NCBI RefSeq assembly: GCF_002514735.1
Contig: NZ_NBWU01000008.1
Location: forward strand, 124,001-188,000
DNA: 64,000 nt
Reading direction: 5' to 3'
Source: Sediminicola luteus
GTDB taxonomy: Bacteria > Bacteroidota > Bacteroidia > Flavobacteriales > Flavobacteriaceae
The notes under the pieces are model-generated. The model saw only the letters and a list, made by a program, of their open reading frames with translations, ran no database searches and was not told the DNA's origin. Shown in pieces: positions 19,385 to 27,765 of this stretch (the stretch's first letter is position 1; each line of letters opens with the position of its first letter). Position numbers and translations under genes: made by a program.

Positions 19385-20335
19385 TTGAAATTATCCAGAG
19401 AAGCAAAAACGGGCATAATTGTTATCGTAGGTACCGTTTTACTTATTATGGGCATGTCGTATCTCAAATCGACCCCCATTTTTGATAGACAAATGACCCT
19501 GTATGCCGTTTATGATCATGTGGGCGGACTCCAATCTGGTACTGCGGTTACTATAAATGGTTTAGGTGTAGGTAAGGTCAAAGACGTTCGCTTTAAAGAT
19601 GCTAGCGGCAAGTTGGTAGTTACCCTTTCGGTAGATGACGATTTTAGTTTTTCCAAAAACAGTTTGGCCGAATTATACGATACCAGCCCAATTGGAGGTA
19701 AAGGATTGCAAATCGTTCCCGTGTTCGATGGTTCGGTGCCCATTCAGTCTGGTGATACGTTGATAACCCAGGCGAAACCAGGGCTGACAGATGTTTTTCT
19801 CGAGCAACTCTCTCCCGTAAAATTAAAAATGGAAGGCGCTTTAAGTAGTGCCGATAGCTTATTGGGTAATGTGAATTCCGTGTTGGATGATACTACCAAG
19901 CAAGATCTTCAGGCCAGTATTGGCGAGTTGAAAAAACTAATGATCGGATTAAACCAAACCGTAGCCGTATTTAATAAAAACAAGGGTAAACTTGATGCTA
20001 CCTTTGGCAATTTGGCCACCCTCTCGGGTAATATGGCTAAAATATCCGATAGCCTTGCCCAAGCCGGTTTGGCCGAAACCGTGGCCAGTTTACAAGGTAC
20101 GGCCAAAAGTTTTGATCGAATGTTGGCCAAGATGAATGCAGGCGAAGGTACCTTGGGCAAAATGATGACCGATAAGGAGATGTACGATAATTTGAACGAA
20201 TCTTCCAGACAATTGCATTTGTTGTTGCAAGACTTTAGGTTGAATCCAAAGCGCTATGTAAACGTCTCCGTTTTTGGTAAAAAGCAAAAAGAATATTCAC
20301 TGCCGGAAACCGATCCGGCTCAGAAAACCAACTAA
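19385..20335 (+). CDS. MlaD/MCE family phospholipid transport protein
   Basis: A 316-residue protein with one N-terminal membrane anchor (about residues 10-28) and an MCE domain at about 38-115 ('VYDHVGGLQSGTAVTINGLGVGKV'). MCE proteins of the Mla type bind lipids in the periplasm and pass them between membranes with an ABC transporter. The C-terminal part (130-280) is helical with heptad-like Leu/Asp/Ala spacing, as in other MCE proteins. Start is TTG at 19385, preceded by its own -7 box. It ends 2 bp before the Fe-S gene. No MlaE/MlaF genes are in the window. Confidence 0.9.
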   Translation: MKLSREAKTGIIVIVGTVLLIMGMSYLKSTPIFDRQMTLYAVYDHVGGLQSGTAVTINGLGVGKVKDVRFKDASGKLVVTLSVDDDFSFSKNSLAELYDTSPIGGKGLQIVPVFDGSVPIQSGDTLITQAKPGLTDVFLEQLSPVKLKMEGALSSADSLLGNVNSVLDDTTKQDLQASIGELKKLMIGLNQTVAVFNKNKGKLDATFGNLATLSGNMAKISDSLAQAGLAETVASLQGTAKSFDRMLAKMNAGEGTLGKMMTDKEMYDNLNESSRQLHLLLQDFRLNPKRYVNVSVFGKKQKEYSLPETDPAQKTN

Positions 20336-20337
20336 TA

Positions 20338-21645
20338 ATGCTATCCAGTATCGTTTTTATTGTACTGTTTCTGGCAGCGGTAGGTTTCTTTACAAGAAAT
20401 GTACGCCGCTTGGTTAGAAATATTAAGCTAGGTCGCGATGTAAAAGTCGATGATAACAAACCCCAACGTATGCAGAATATGCTGCGTATTGCGCTCGGTC
20501 AATCGAAAATGACCGTTAGACCTGTAGCAGGTCTCTTGCATATTGTCGTTTATGTGGGCTTCATTATTATTAATATTGAAATGCTCGAAATCGTTTTAGA
20601 CGGTATTATGGGCACCCATAGGCTCTTTTTGGATTTTATCGGTCCTTCTGTTTATGGGGTGTTGATCGGAGCATTTGAAATCTTGGCCTTATTGGTTCTG
20701 GTTTCCGTAATCGTTTTCTGGGTTCGTAGGAATATTATCCGCTTACAACGTTTTATAAAACCAGAAATGAAAGGTTGGCCTAAAAACGACGGGAACCTGA
20801 TTTTGTATTTCGAAATGGTACTCATGAGTTTGTTCTTGATTATGAATGCCACTGATCCGGCATTTCAGGCCTTGGAGTCAGGAAATGTGGTCAGTGGGTT
20901 TATAGCTCCACTTTTCAATGGAATGGAGGCTGGTACGGTCCATTTAATCGAACGTTCGGCTTGGTGGCTGCATATTGTCGGAATACTTATCTTTTTGAAT
21001 TACCTCTATTATTCCAAGCACTTACATATTATCCTTGCCTTCCCAAATACCTATTACGGAAAAGTGTCGCCAAAAGGTCAATTGGACAACCTAGATGCGG
21101 TTACCAACGAAGTGAAAATGATGATGGATCCCGATGCCGATCCCTATGCGATGCCAGAAGAAGGCGATACCGCCGAAGAACCGGCCAAATTTGGGGCTTC
21201 CGATGTTATGGATCTGAATTGGGTACAATTGTTAAACGCCTATACCTGTACCGAATGTGGTCGTTGTACTTCCGAATGTCCGGCCAATCAAACCGGTAAA
21301 AAACTTTCACCCCGAAAGATAATGATGGATACGCGCGATCGACTCGAAGAAGTAGGGCGCAATATAGATGCGAATAAAGGGGAATTTAAACCCGATGACA
21401 AACAGTTGTTGGGTGATTATATTACTCATGAAGAACTTTGGGCCTGTACCACTTGTAATGCATGTACCCAGGCTTGTCCGGTAAGTATAGACCCACTTTC
21501 CATTATTGTAGAAATGCGTCGCTATTTGGTTATGGAAGAGTCAGCCGCGCCTACCGAATTGAATAATATGATGTCCAATATTGAGAATAACGGCGCACCT
21601 TGGCCTTATAACCAAATGGACCGTTTAAACTGGGTTAACGAATAA
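20338..21645 (+). CDS. Membrane 4Fe-4S protein, first half of a CCG-type oxidoreductase
   Basis: A 435-residue protein. The N-terminal 230 residues contain about five membrane helices with histidines suited to b heme ligation, similar to NarI/HdrE membrane subunits. The C-terminal part carries two 4Fe-4S motifs: 'CTECGRCTSECPANQ' near residue 303 and 'CTTCNACTQACPVS' near residue 371. Together with the next gene it equals the domain set of the single-chain electron-transfer-flavoprotein:menaquinone oxidoreductase family, so transfer of electrons into the quinone pool is the best guess. A heterodisulfide-reductase-like role is an alternative. It is tightly linked (10 bp) to the CCG-domain gene. 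Confidence 0.85.
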   Translation: MLSSIVFIVLFLAAVGFFTRNVRRLVRNIKLGRDVKVDDNKPQRMQNMLRIALGQSKMTVRPVAGLLHIVVYVGFIIINIEMLEIVLDGIMGTHRLFLDFIGPSVYGVLIGAFEILALLVLVSVIVFWVRRNIIRLQRFIKPEMKGWPKNDGNLILYFEMVLMSLFLIMNATDPAFQALESGNVVSGFIAPLFNGMEAGTVHLIERSAWWLHIVGILIFLNYLYYSKHLHIILAFPNTYYGKVSPKGQLDNLDAVTNEVKMMMDPDADPYAMPEEGDTAEEPAKFGASDVMDLNWVQLLNAYTCTECGRCTSECPANQTGKKLSPRKIMMDTRDRLEEVGRNIDANKGEFKPDDKQLLGDYITHEELWACTTCNACTQACPVSIDPLSIIVEMRRYLVMEESAAPTELNNMMSNIENNGAPWPYNQMDRLNWVNE

Positions 21646-21655
21646 ATCACCACTT

Positions 21656-22447
21656 ATGGAAACAGCTTTGAAGGTAAAAACCATGGCCGATTTTATGGCC
21701 GCCGGAACACAGCCAGAAATCTTGTTTTGGGTGGGTTCTGCCGGTAGTTTCGACGATAGGGCCAAAAAAATATCGAAAGCTTTTGTGAAAATCTTAAACA
21801 AGGCTGAGGTAGATTTTGCGGTATTGGGAACTGAGGAAAGCAGTACGGGCGATGTAGCCAAACGGGCCGGGAACGAATTTTTGTTCCAAATGCAGGCCAT
21901 GATGAATATCGAGCTATTGAACGGCTATGAGGTAAAACGCATTGTAACTTGCGACCCACATTCTTATAATACCCTCAAAAACGAATACCCAAGCTTGGGC
22001 GGAAACTATGAGGTGGTACACCATACCGAATTCATTAAGGAATTGCTAGATAAAGGTCGTTTGCAACTTGAAGGTTCTGCCTTGGCTGGTAAACGCATTA
22101 CCTTTCACGACCCTTGTTATTTGGGGAGGGCCAATTCGGTTTACGACGCCCCACGTGAGGTATTGTCTAAAGCCAAGGCTAAATTGGTAGAGATGAAGCG
22201 CCATAAACAAACTGCTTTGTGCTGTGGGGCCGGAGGGGCGCAAATGTTCAAGGAGCCCGAAAAGGGTGATATGGATGTTAATGTGCTGCGTACCCAAGAT
22301 GCTTTGGCTACCAATCCGGAAATAATTGCCACGGGTTGCCCATATTGTAATACCATGATGACAGACGGCATAAAAGCTCATGAAAAAGAAGCCAGCGTTT
22401 CGGTTTGGGACGTTGCTGAATTGATTGCCCAGGCGGCCGCTTTGTAA
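21656..22447 (+). CDS. CCG-domain Fe-S oxidoreductase subunit
   Basis: A 263-residue soluble protein with a cysteine-rich CCG domain of the HdrB/GlpC/LldE type: 'HDPCYLGR' near residue 151, 'ALCCGAGGAQMF' near residue 187 and 'GCPYCNTM' near residue 226, the ligand set for a noncubane 4Fe-4S centre. The N-terminal half shows only a degenerate counterpart ('VTCDPHSYNTL' near residue 100). It probably forms a complex with the membrane Fe-S protein encoded 10 bp upstream. A small orphan protein follows 21 bp downstream on the same strand. The electron donor is not encoded here; ETF is the guess from domain architecture. Confidence 0.85.
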   Translation: METALKVKTMADFMAAGTQPEILFWVGSAGSFDDRAKKISKAFVKILNKAEVDFAVLGTEESSTGDVAKRAGNEFLFQMQAMMNIELLNGYEVKRIVTCDPHSYNTLKNEYPSLGGNYEVVHHTEFIKELLDKGRLQLEGSALAGKRITFHDPCYLGRANSVYDAPREVLSKAKAKLVEMKRHKQTALCCGAGGAQMFKEPEKGDMDVNVLRTQDALATNPEIIATGCPYCNTMMTDGIKAHEKEASVSVWDVAELIAQAAAL

Positions 22448-22468
22448 ATAAACTTTGAAGTTAGGTAT

Positions 22469-22951
22469 ATGTTAGTAGGATTTGATGAGTTGCCCGATTC
22501 GGCCCGTATATGGATTTATCAGGCCAATAGGGCTTTTACCGAAGAAGAAAAGACCGAGATAGAAACCAAGACCCAAGCGTTTCTTAATCAATGGACAGTG
22601 CACGGAGACAGTCTAAAGGCAGGTTTCCGGATGCCATATAACCGTTTTATCGTTATTGGGTTGGATCAGGGGCATAATATGGCTTCGGGTTGTTCCATTG
22701 ATGCCTCGGTACGCTTTATTCAAGAACTGGAAAGTACTTATGGGGTGGATTTACTCGACAAAATGAACGTTACCTATAAACAAGGGGAGTATATTGCCTA
22801 TAAGCCATTGAAAGACTTTAAAAAAATGGCTAAAGAGAAAGCGGTGGGTAAAAAAACCATTGTTTTTAATAACTTGGTAGCCAATAAGCTGGAATTTGAA
22901 TCGGCTTGGGAAATTCCTGCCGAAAACAGCTGGCACGCCCGCTTTCTATAA
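22469..22951 (+). CDS. Conserved small protein of unknown function
   Basis: A 160-residue soluble protein with no signal peptide, membrane helix or cysteine motif of known type. As I recall, relatives in Flavobacteriia are often labelled 'ABC transporter ATPase', but there is no Walker A (GxxxxGKS/T), no LSGGQ and no Walker B here, so that label is not supported. Visible features are an acidic N-terminus, 'NRFIVIGLDQ' near residue 60 followed by 'ASGCSIDASVRFIQEL' near residue 71, and a basic C-terminal part. Its close spacing to the Fe-S/CCG gene pair suggests a related job, for example assembly or regulation, but this is only context. Confidence 0.8.
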   Translation: MLVGFDELPDSARIWIYQANRAFTEEEKTEIETKTQAFLNQWTVHGDSLKAGFRMPYNRFIVIGLDQGHNMASGCSIDASVRFIQELESTYGVDLLDKMNVTYKQGEYIAYKPLKDFKKMAKEKAVGKKTIVFNNLVANKLEFESAWEIPAENSWHARFL

Positions 22952-22976
22952 AACCTACTTTTAAACCAACGCATAC

Positions 22977-25898
22977 ATGCAAGCTTTACGAGGCTGTCTC
23001 GGCTATATCTTTTGTTTTCTCTGGTTTTTTGCCCATGCGCAATCCGACCCGTTACAGAGTACTGATTCCTTGGCTCAACAAAGTTGGGTGAATACTACCT
23101 ATGATGCCATGGATATGGATCAGCGGATCGGGCAATTATTTATGATGTCGGTTAGCTCTAACCATGGGGAGGCGGCCAAGGCGAAAGTGGAAAAATGGAT
23201 CAACGAGTTTCATATTGGCGGACTTATCTTCTCTAAAGGTGGCCCCGAACGTCAGGCTAGAATGACCAACGACTTTCAAAAGGCATCCCGCCTACCCTTA
23301 CTGATTGGTATGGATGCCGAATGGGGACTAGCCATGCGTCTCGATTCTACTTTTGCCTATCCTTGGAATATGACCCTGGGTGCCATACGCGATAATAAAC
23401 TGATAGAGGAAGTCGGGAAAAGGGTAGGCGTCCATTGTAAACGCCTAGGGGTGCACATCAATTTTGCCCCGGTTGTCGATGTGAACATTAATCCGGATAA
23501 CCCCATAATCGGTAACCGTTCTTTTGGGGAGGATGTGGCTAACGTTTCCCAAAAGGCCTTGGCCTTTATGACGGGTATGCAAAGTGTGGGCGTTCTGGCC
23601 AGTGCTAAACATTTTCCCGGGCATGGCGATACGGCGACCGATTCGCATCACGCGCTTCCGGTAATCGATTTTCCTTTGGCGAGACTGGATAGTGTAGAAC
23701 TGGCTCCCTATAAAACTTTGATACAGGGCGGTTTGGCCAGTGCCATGGTGGCACATTTAAGTGTGCCCTACTTAGAGGCTGAAGAGCTACGGCCTTCGTC
23801 CTTGTCCAGAAGTGTGATCAGCGGACTTTTAAAGGGTTCATTGTCCTTCGATGGTTTGGTATTTACCGATGCCTTGAATATGAAAGGAGTAGCCAATTAT
23901 GGTCCTGAGGGTAAGGTAGCCGTAGAAGCCCTTTTGGCCGGAAACGATGTTTTGTTGATGCCTTCTGATATCGGCCAGGCCGTTACAGCTATTAAAGAAG
24001 CCGTTGCCAGTGGTAGGTTATCTGAATCGCGTATTGAAGCCTCGGTAAAAAAAATACTGAAGGCCAAATATAAAGTCGGCTTGTACAAACCATCACCACC
24101 AATTGAACTGCCAGGACTAGCAGCTGATTTAAATGCCTTGGAAGATAGGCTGTTGTATGCCAAAACCTGCCAAAGCGCTATCACGGCCATTCGCAACCAT
24201 GTATCGGTATTGCCTATAAAAAGGTTGAAGAACAAGAAAATCGCCTATGTCGCCTTAGGTGATGACGATGGTACGCCTTTTTATCAGACCTTACGAAGTT
24301 ATGCCGATGTAACTTGGGTAAAAGCTAAGGACATCAGTTCATTACGTGGAAAGTTGGCCGCGTATAATACGGTAATCGTAGGTTTCCATAAAAGTAATGC
24401 AAGCCCTTGGAAGTCTTTTAAATTTAACAATAAGGACCTTTTCTGGCTCACAGAAATGGCGCGTATGACATCTTCCAATCTTATTTTGGCCAGTTTCGCC
24501 AAACCTTATAATCTGGGTAAGATTCCCGATTTTAAGCATATTGATGGGGTTTTGGTGGGCTATCAAAATAGCCCTGTAATGCAAGAGCGTATGGCGCAGG
24601 CCATATTTGGAGCCAATAAAGTAGAGGGCGTACTACCGGTGAGTGTACATCCCGATTTTCCAGTTAACACCTCGATTGCTTTCGAGCCCATCCATCGCTT
24701 AGGGTATGCCATGCCCGAAGAAGTAGGAATGACCAGTGAAGCCTTGGCAAAGGTAGATACCTTGGTGCAACATGGCCTCGATTCGTTAATGTTTCCTGGT
24801 GCACAGGTGTTGGTGGCCCGAAAAGGCAAGGTGGTCTATCACAAGGCGTTTGGAAAGACGACTTATAAAGGGGATACCCAAATCGATTTGGATAAAAAAT
24901 ACGATTTGGCTTCTTTGACCAAGATTTTAGGAACGCTTCCCATGGTTATGAAAATGGAGGAAGAAGGGAAACTGGGCCTTGAAACCACTTTCGGGGAAAT
25001 GCTTCCGGTATTGGCTGAGAGTGAATTGAAAAATGTCACCGTCCTAAAGGCATTGTCCCACTATGGTCGGCTTCCGGCTTGGATCGCTTTTTACATTGAT
25101 ACCTTGGATGAAAGCCGGAAGCCAGCCCCGGAATTCTATAGAAACCATAAAACTGAAGGATTCAACACTAAGGTTTTCGATAAGCTCTATTTGGCCGATG
25201 TTTATCAAGATTCCATTTATAACCGAATCGCGCGCCAAGATTTAAAATCTAACCGATACAGATACAGTGATGTGGGTTATTATGTGTTCAAAAAGTATAT
25301 CGAATCTTCTTATAGAAAGCCCATCGATCTATTGGTAAATGATTTTTTGTATACTTCTTTAGGGGCCTATAGTGCGGCCTATAACCCATTGGATCGGTTC
25401 AAAAAAGAAGAGATTGTGCCCAGTGAGGAAGATACTTACTATCGCTATCAACGGGTACAGGGATATGTGCACGATATGGGGGCAGCCATGCAAGGTGGGG
25501 TAGGGGGCCATGCAGGCTTGTTCGCCAATGCCAACGACGTAGCCAAGATTATGCAAATGTACCTTCAAGGTGGGTATTATGGTGGCGATCGTTTTTTTGA
25601 GACCCGTACCGTTAAAAAGTTTAATACGTGTTATTTCTGTCATAAAGATGTACGTCGCGGGGTAGGTTTTGACAAACCCCAGCTTAAAGGGGGCGGGCCG
25701 GCTTGCGATTGTGTTTCCAGTAGTAGTTTTGGTCACAGCGGCTTTACGGGTACCTATACCTGGGCCGATCCTGAAGAAGAGTTGGTCTATGTTTTCCTTT
25801 CCAATCGTACTTATCCGACCGCTTCGAATACCTTACTTGTTAAAACTGGCTTAAGAACACGTATTCAAGAGGCCATTTACGAGGCCATTCTTAATTAA
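22977..25898 (+). CDS. Glycoside hydrolase family 3 / serine beta-lactamase-like fusion
   Basis: A 973-residue exported protein (signal peptide to about residue 22, 'FAHAQ'). Residues 40-370 are a GH3 domain of the NagZ-like beta-N-acetylhexosaminidase kind: 'SAKHFPGHGDTATDSHH' near residue 208 contains the Asp/His loop used by NagZ, and the nucleophile Asp is in 'FTDALNMKG' near 298. A GH3 C-terminal domain follows to about 580. Residues 590-970 form a class C beta-lactamase/esterase-like domain with SxxK in 'ASLTK' near 645, 'YSDVGY' near 763 and 'HSGFTG' near 920. Coupled cleavage of muropeptide sugar and peptide or ester bonds is a reasonable guess. Confidence 0.92.
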   Translation: MQALRGCLGYIFCFLWFFAHAQSDPLQSTDSLAQQSWVNTTYDAMDMDQRIGQLFMMSVSSNHGEAAKAKVEKWINEFHIGGLIFSKGGPERQARMTNDFQKASRLPLLIGMDAEWGLAMRLDSTFAYPWNMTLGAIRDNKLIEEVGKRVGVHCKRLGVHINFAPVVDVNINPDNPIIGNRSFGEDVANVSQKALAFMTGMQSVGVLASAKHFPGHGDTATDSHHALPVIDFPLARLDSVELAPYKTLIQGGLASAMVAHLSVPYLEAEELRPSSLSRSVISGLLKGSLSFDGLVFTDALNMKGVANYGPEGKVAVEALLAGNDVLLMPSDIGQAVTAIKEAVASGRLSESRIEASVKKILKAKYKVGLYKPSPPIELPGLAADLNALEDRLLYAKTCQSAITAIRNHVSVLPIKRLKNKKIAYVALGDDDGTPFYQTLRSYADVTWVKAKDISSLRGKLAAYNTVIVGFHKSNASPWKSFKFNNKDLFWLTEMARMTSSNLILASFAKPYNLGKIPDFKHIDGVLVGYQNSPVMQERMAQAIFGANKVEGVLPVSVHPDFPVNTSIAFEPIHRLGYAMPEEVGMTSEALAKVDTLVQHGLDSLMFPGAQVLVARKGKVVYHKAFGKTTYKGDTQIDLDKKYDLASLTKILGTLPMVMKMEEEGKLGLETTFGEMLPVLAESELKNVTVLKALSHYGRLPAWIAFYIDTLDESRKPAPEFYRNHKTEGFNTKVFDKLYLADVYQDSIYNRIARQDLKSNRYRYSDVGYYVFKKYIESSYRKPIDLLVNDFLYTSLGAYSAAYNPLDRFKKEEIVPSEEDTYYRYQRVQGYVHDMGAAMQGGVGGHAGLFANANDVAKIMQMYLQGGYYGGDRFFETRTVKKFNTCYFCHKDVRRGVGFDKPQLKGGGPACDCVSSSSFGHSGFTGTYTWADPEEELVYVFLSNRTYPTASNTLLVKTGLRTRIQEAIYEAILN

Positions 25899-25940
25899 TA
25901 TCGGTAGATTTGTTGGTATTGGGGCCGATGGCTGTCCATG

Positions 25941-25994
25941 ATTTATCAAGAATACGCATCCGGCGGGGCTGTTATGATTATTCTTTTGATAAAT
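25941..25994. repeat. Imperfect inverted repeat in the GH3-bshA spacer
   Basis: ATTTATCAAGAATA (25941-25954) is mirrored by TATTCTTTTGATAAAT (25979-25994), differing only by a 2-nt bulge. The stem is A+T-rich and lacks a following U tract, so it could be a weak hairpin or a dyad operator. The rest of this 143-bp spacer shows nothing else clear. Confidence 0.35.
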
Positions 25995-26041
25995 ATGTCT
26001 TCCTAAAGGTTTCCTAAGTTTCATAACAACAGAATTCGTAG

Positions 26042-27178
26042 ATGAAAATTGCTATAGTATGTTATCCTACCTTTGGAGGTAGTGGGGTGGTGGCGACCGA
26101 ATTGGGAATAGCATTGTCCAAACGTGGACACGAAGTGCACTTTGTGACCTATAAACAGCCGGTGCGGTTGGAGCTTTTGGGGAACAATATCCATTTTCAC
26201 GAAGTTTTTGTACCCGAATACCCTTTATTCCATTACCAACCTTATGAGCTGGCCTTGTCCAGTAAATTGGTGGATACTATTCGTATGTATGATATAGAGG
26301 TGCTGCATGTACATTATGCCATTCCGCATGCCTATGCGGGCTATATGACCAAGCAGATGCTTCGAGAAGAGGGTATACATATCCCAATGATTACCACCTT
26401 GCATGGTACCGATATTACCTTGGTGGGGCAGCATCCATTCTACAAACCAGCCGTAACCTTTAGCATCAATAATTCAGATGTGGTTACCAGTGTTTCCCAA
26501 AGTTTGAAAGAACAGACCCTAGCTAGTTTCGATATCCGCCAAGAGATAGAAGTAATCCCAAATTTTGTGGATCGTTCTAAATATGGCAGTGATTTTACGG
26601 ATTGTCAACGCTCATTAATGGCCGAAGACCATGAACGTATCGTGACCCATATCAGTAACTTTAGAAAAGTAAAACGGATTCCCGATGTCATAGAAGTTTT
26701 CAAACGTATCCAGGAGGCCATGCCTGCAAAAATGATTATGGTAGGCGAAGGCCCAGAGAAAGAACATGCCGAATGGTTGTGCGAGCAATATGGTATTATG
26801 GATAAAGTACTTTTTTTAGGAAATAGTAGGGAAATTGACCGGATACTCTGTTTTTCGGATTTATTTCTCTTGCCATCTGAAACGGAAAGTTTTGGTTTAG
26901 CCGCTTTAGAAGCCATGATCAATGAGGTTCCGGTTATTTCAAGTAATGCCGGTGGAATCCCAGAAGTTAATATGGAAGGGGTTACGGGGTATTTAAGTCC
27001 GGTGGGAGATGTTGAAAACATGGCCCAGAATGCCATTCATATTTTAGAAGACTCAGAAAGACTGGAAACCTTTAAAAAACGAGCCCTTGAAAATGCCATG
27101 CGTTTCGATATACAATCTGTTATGCCTTTGTATGAAGCTGTTTATGAAAAAGCTTATGCCAATAGAAAAACTTGTTAA
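26042..27178 (+). CDS. bshA: N-acetyl-alpha-D-glucosaminyl L-malate synthase
   Basis: A GT4-family glycosyltransferase of 378 residues that joins UDP-GlcNAc and L-malate, the first step of bacillithiol synthesis; cytosolic. BshA features are the N-terminal 'YPTFGGSGVVATELG' loop, 'VLHVHYAIPHAYAGYMTK' near residue 83, 'TLHGTDITLVG' near residue 119, 'VIPNFVD' and the donor-binding 'SETESFGLAALEAM' near residue 280. These match BshA more closely than generic GT4 enzymes. The next gene begins at the nucleotide after its stop codon. bshB and bshC are not in the window. The low-molecular-weight thiol fits the metal-handling genes nearby, though that link is inference. Confidence 0.93.
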   Translation: MKIAIVCYPTFGGSGVVATELGIALSKRGHEVHFVTYKQPVRLELLGNNIHFHEVFVPEYPLFHYQPYELALSSKLVDTIRMYDIEVLHVHYAIPHAYAGYMTKQMLREEGIHIPMITTLHGTDITLVGQHPFYKPAVTFSINNSDVVTSVSQSLKEQTLASFDIRQEIEVIPNFVDRSKYGSDFTDCQRSLMAEDHERIVTHISNFRKVKRIPDVIEVFKRIQEAMPAKMIMVGEGPEKEHAEWLCEQYGIMDKVLFLGNSREIDRILCFSDLFLLPSETESFGLAALEAMINEVPVISSNAGGIPEVNMEGVTGYLSPVGDVENMAQNAIHILEDSERLETFKKRALENAMRFDIQSVMPLYEAVYEKAYANRKTC

Positions 27179-27646
27179 ATGCGAACTTTACACCCACTTC
27201 TAGCCTTTTGGCTTTTATTGATAATGACCGCCTGTCCGAGCCAAAAAACGGTTTTAAATATGCAGAATGATTCAACTCGCCCCCAATTATTAACCAAATT
27301 GGTTTGCGATCAATATGGAGGGCCATCTGATGCCCAAATCTTGATAATTGAGGAAGAATCGGCTTTAAAAACATTCTTTACGGGGGTAAATAAAATGCGT
27401 AAACCAGGAATTGGTATACCTAATGTCGATTTCTCAAAAGAAATGATCGTGGTGCAATGTAATGGAGAGAAAAACGGTCCAGCCCAGGTATCACTTGAGG
27501 TGGATGAAATGAATGCAGACGAAATCATTTTAGTACAAAAGGAAAGGAAAACGGAAGCCATGGGGGTTACGGTAATGACCCAGTCATTTTGTGTGTATAA
27601 AATGCCAAAAACCAAGAGGCAAATCCGTTTTGAAAAACTGCCGTAA
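27179..27646 (+). CDS. PrcB-like lipoprotein
   Basis: A 155-residue protein with a lipoprotein signal: a hydrophobic core and 'MTAC' lipobox giving Cys near residue 19. The remainder has a Gly/Pro 'PGIGIPNVDFSKEMIVVQCNGEK' segment and a C-terminal 'SFCVYKMPK' strand that resemble the PrcB_C domain, named for a subunit of a Treponema protease complex. Function in Bacteroidota is not established. It begins immediately after bshA without a spacer, so the two are probably cotranscribed. The family call rests on the strand pattern and should be seen as moderate. Confidence 0.65.
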   Translation: MRTLHPLLAFWLLLIMTACPSQKTVLNMQNDSTRPQLLTKLVCDQYGGPSDAQILIIEEESALKTFFTGVNKMRKPGIGIPNVDFSKEMIVVQCNGEKNGPAQVSLEVDEMNADEIILVQKERKTEAMGVTVMTQSFCVYKMPKTKRQIRFEKLP

Positions 27647-27662
27647 TTTCCTGCAAATAAGT

Positions 27663-27670
27663 TAATTTTG
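27663..27670 (+). promoter_or_regulatory. -7 box upstream of the OmpA-type gene
   Basis: TAATTTTG is a perfect TAnnTTTG match. It predicts initiation near 27677 and a leader of about 88 nt before the ATG at 27766. It argues against the upstream in-frame TTG at 27688 as a start, since that would encode a second hydrophobic stretch before the signal peptide. No clear -33 match. Confidence 0.55.
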
Positions 27671-27765
27671 CGCCCTAATAACGAGAATTGGGGCCTTTGG
27701 TAGTGTTTCTATGGTGGTTTTTGTCCACGGTACTACTTTTGGTTCATATCCTTAAATATGAAATG

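Noticed and set aside
22469-22951. Annotation as an ABC transporter ATPase
   Set aside because: No nucleotide-binding motif is present; left as unknown function.
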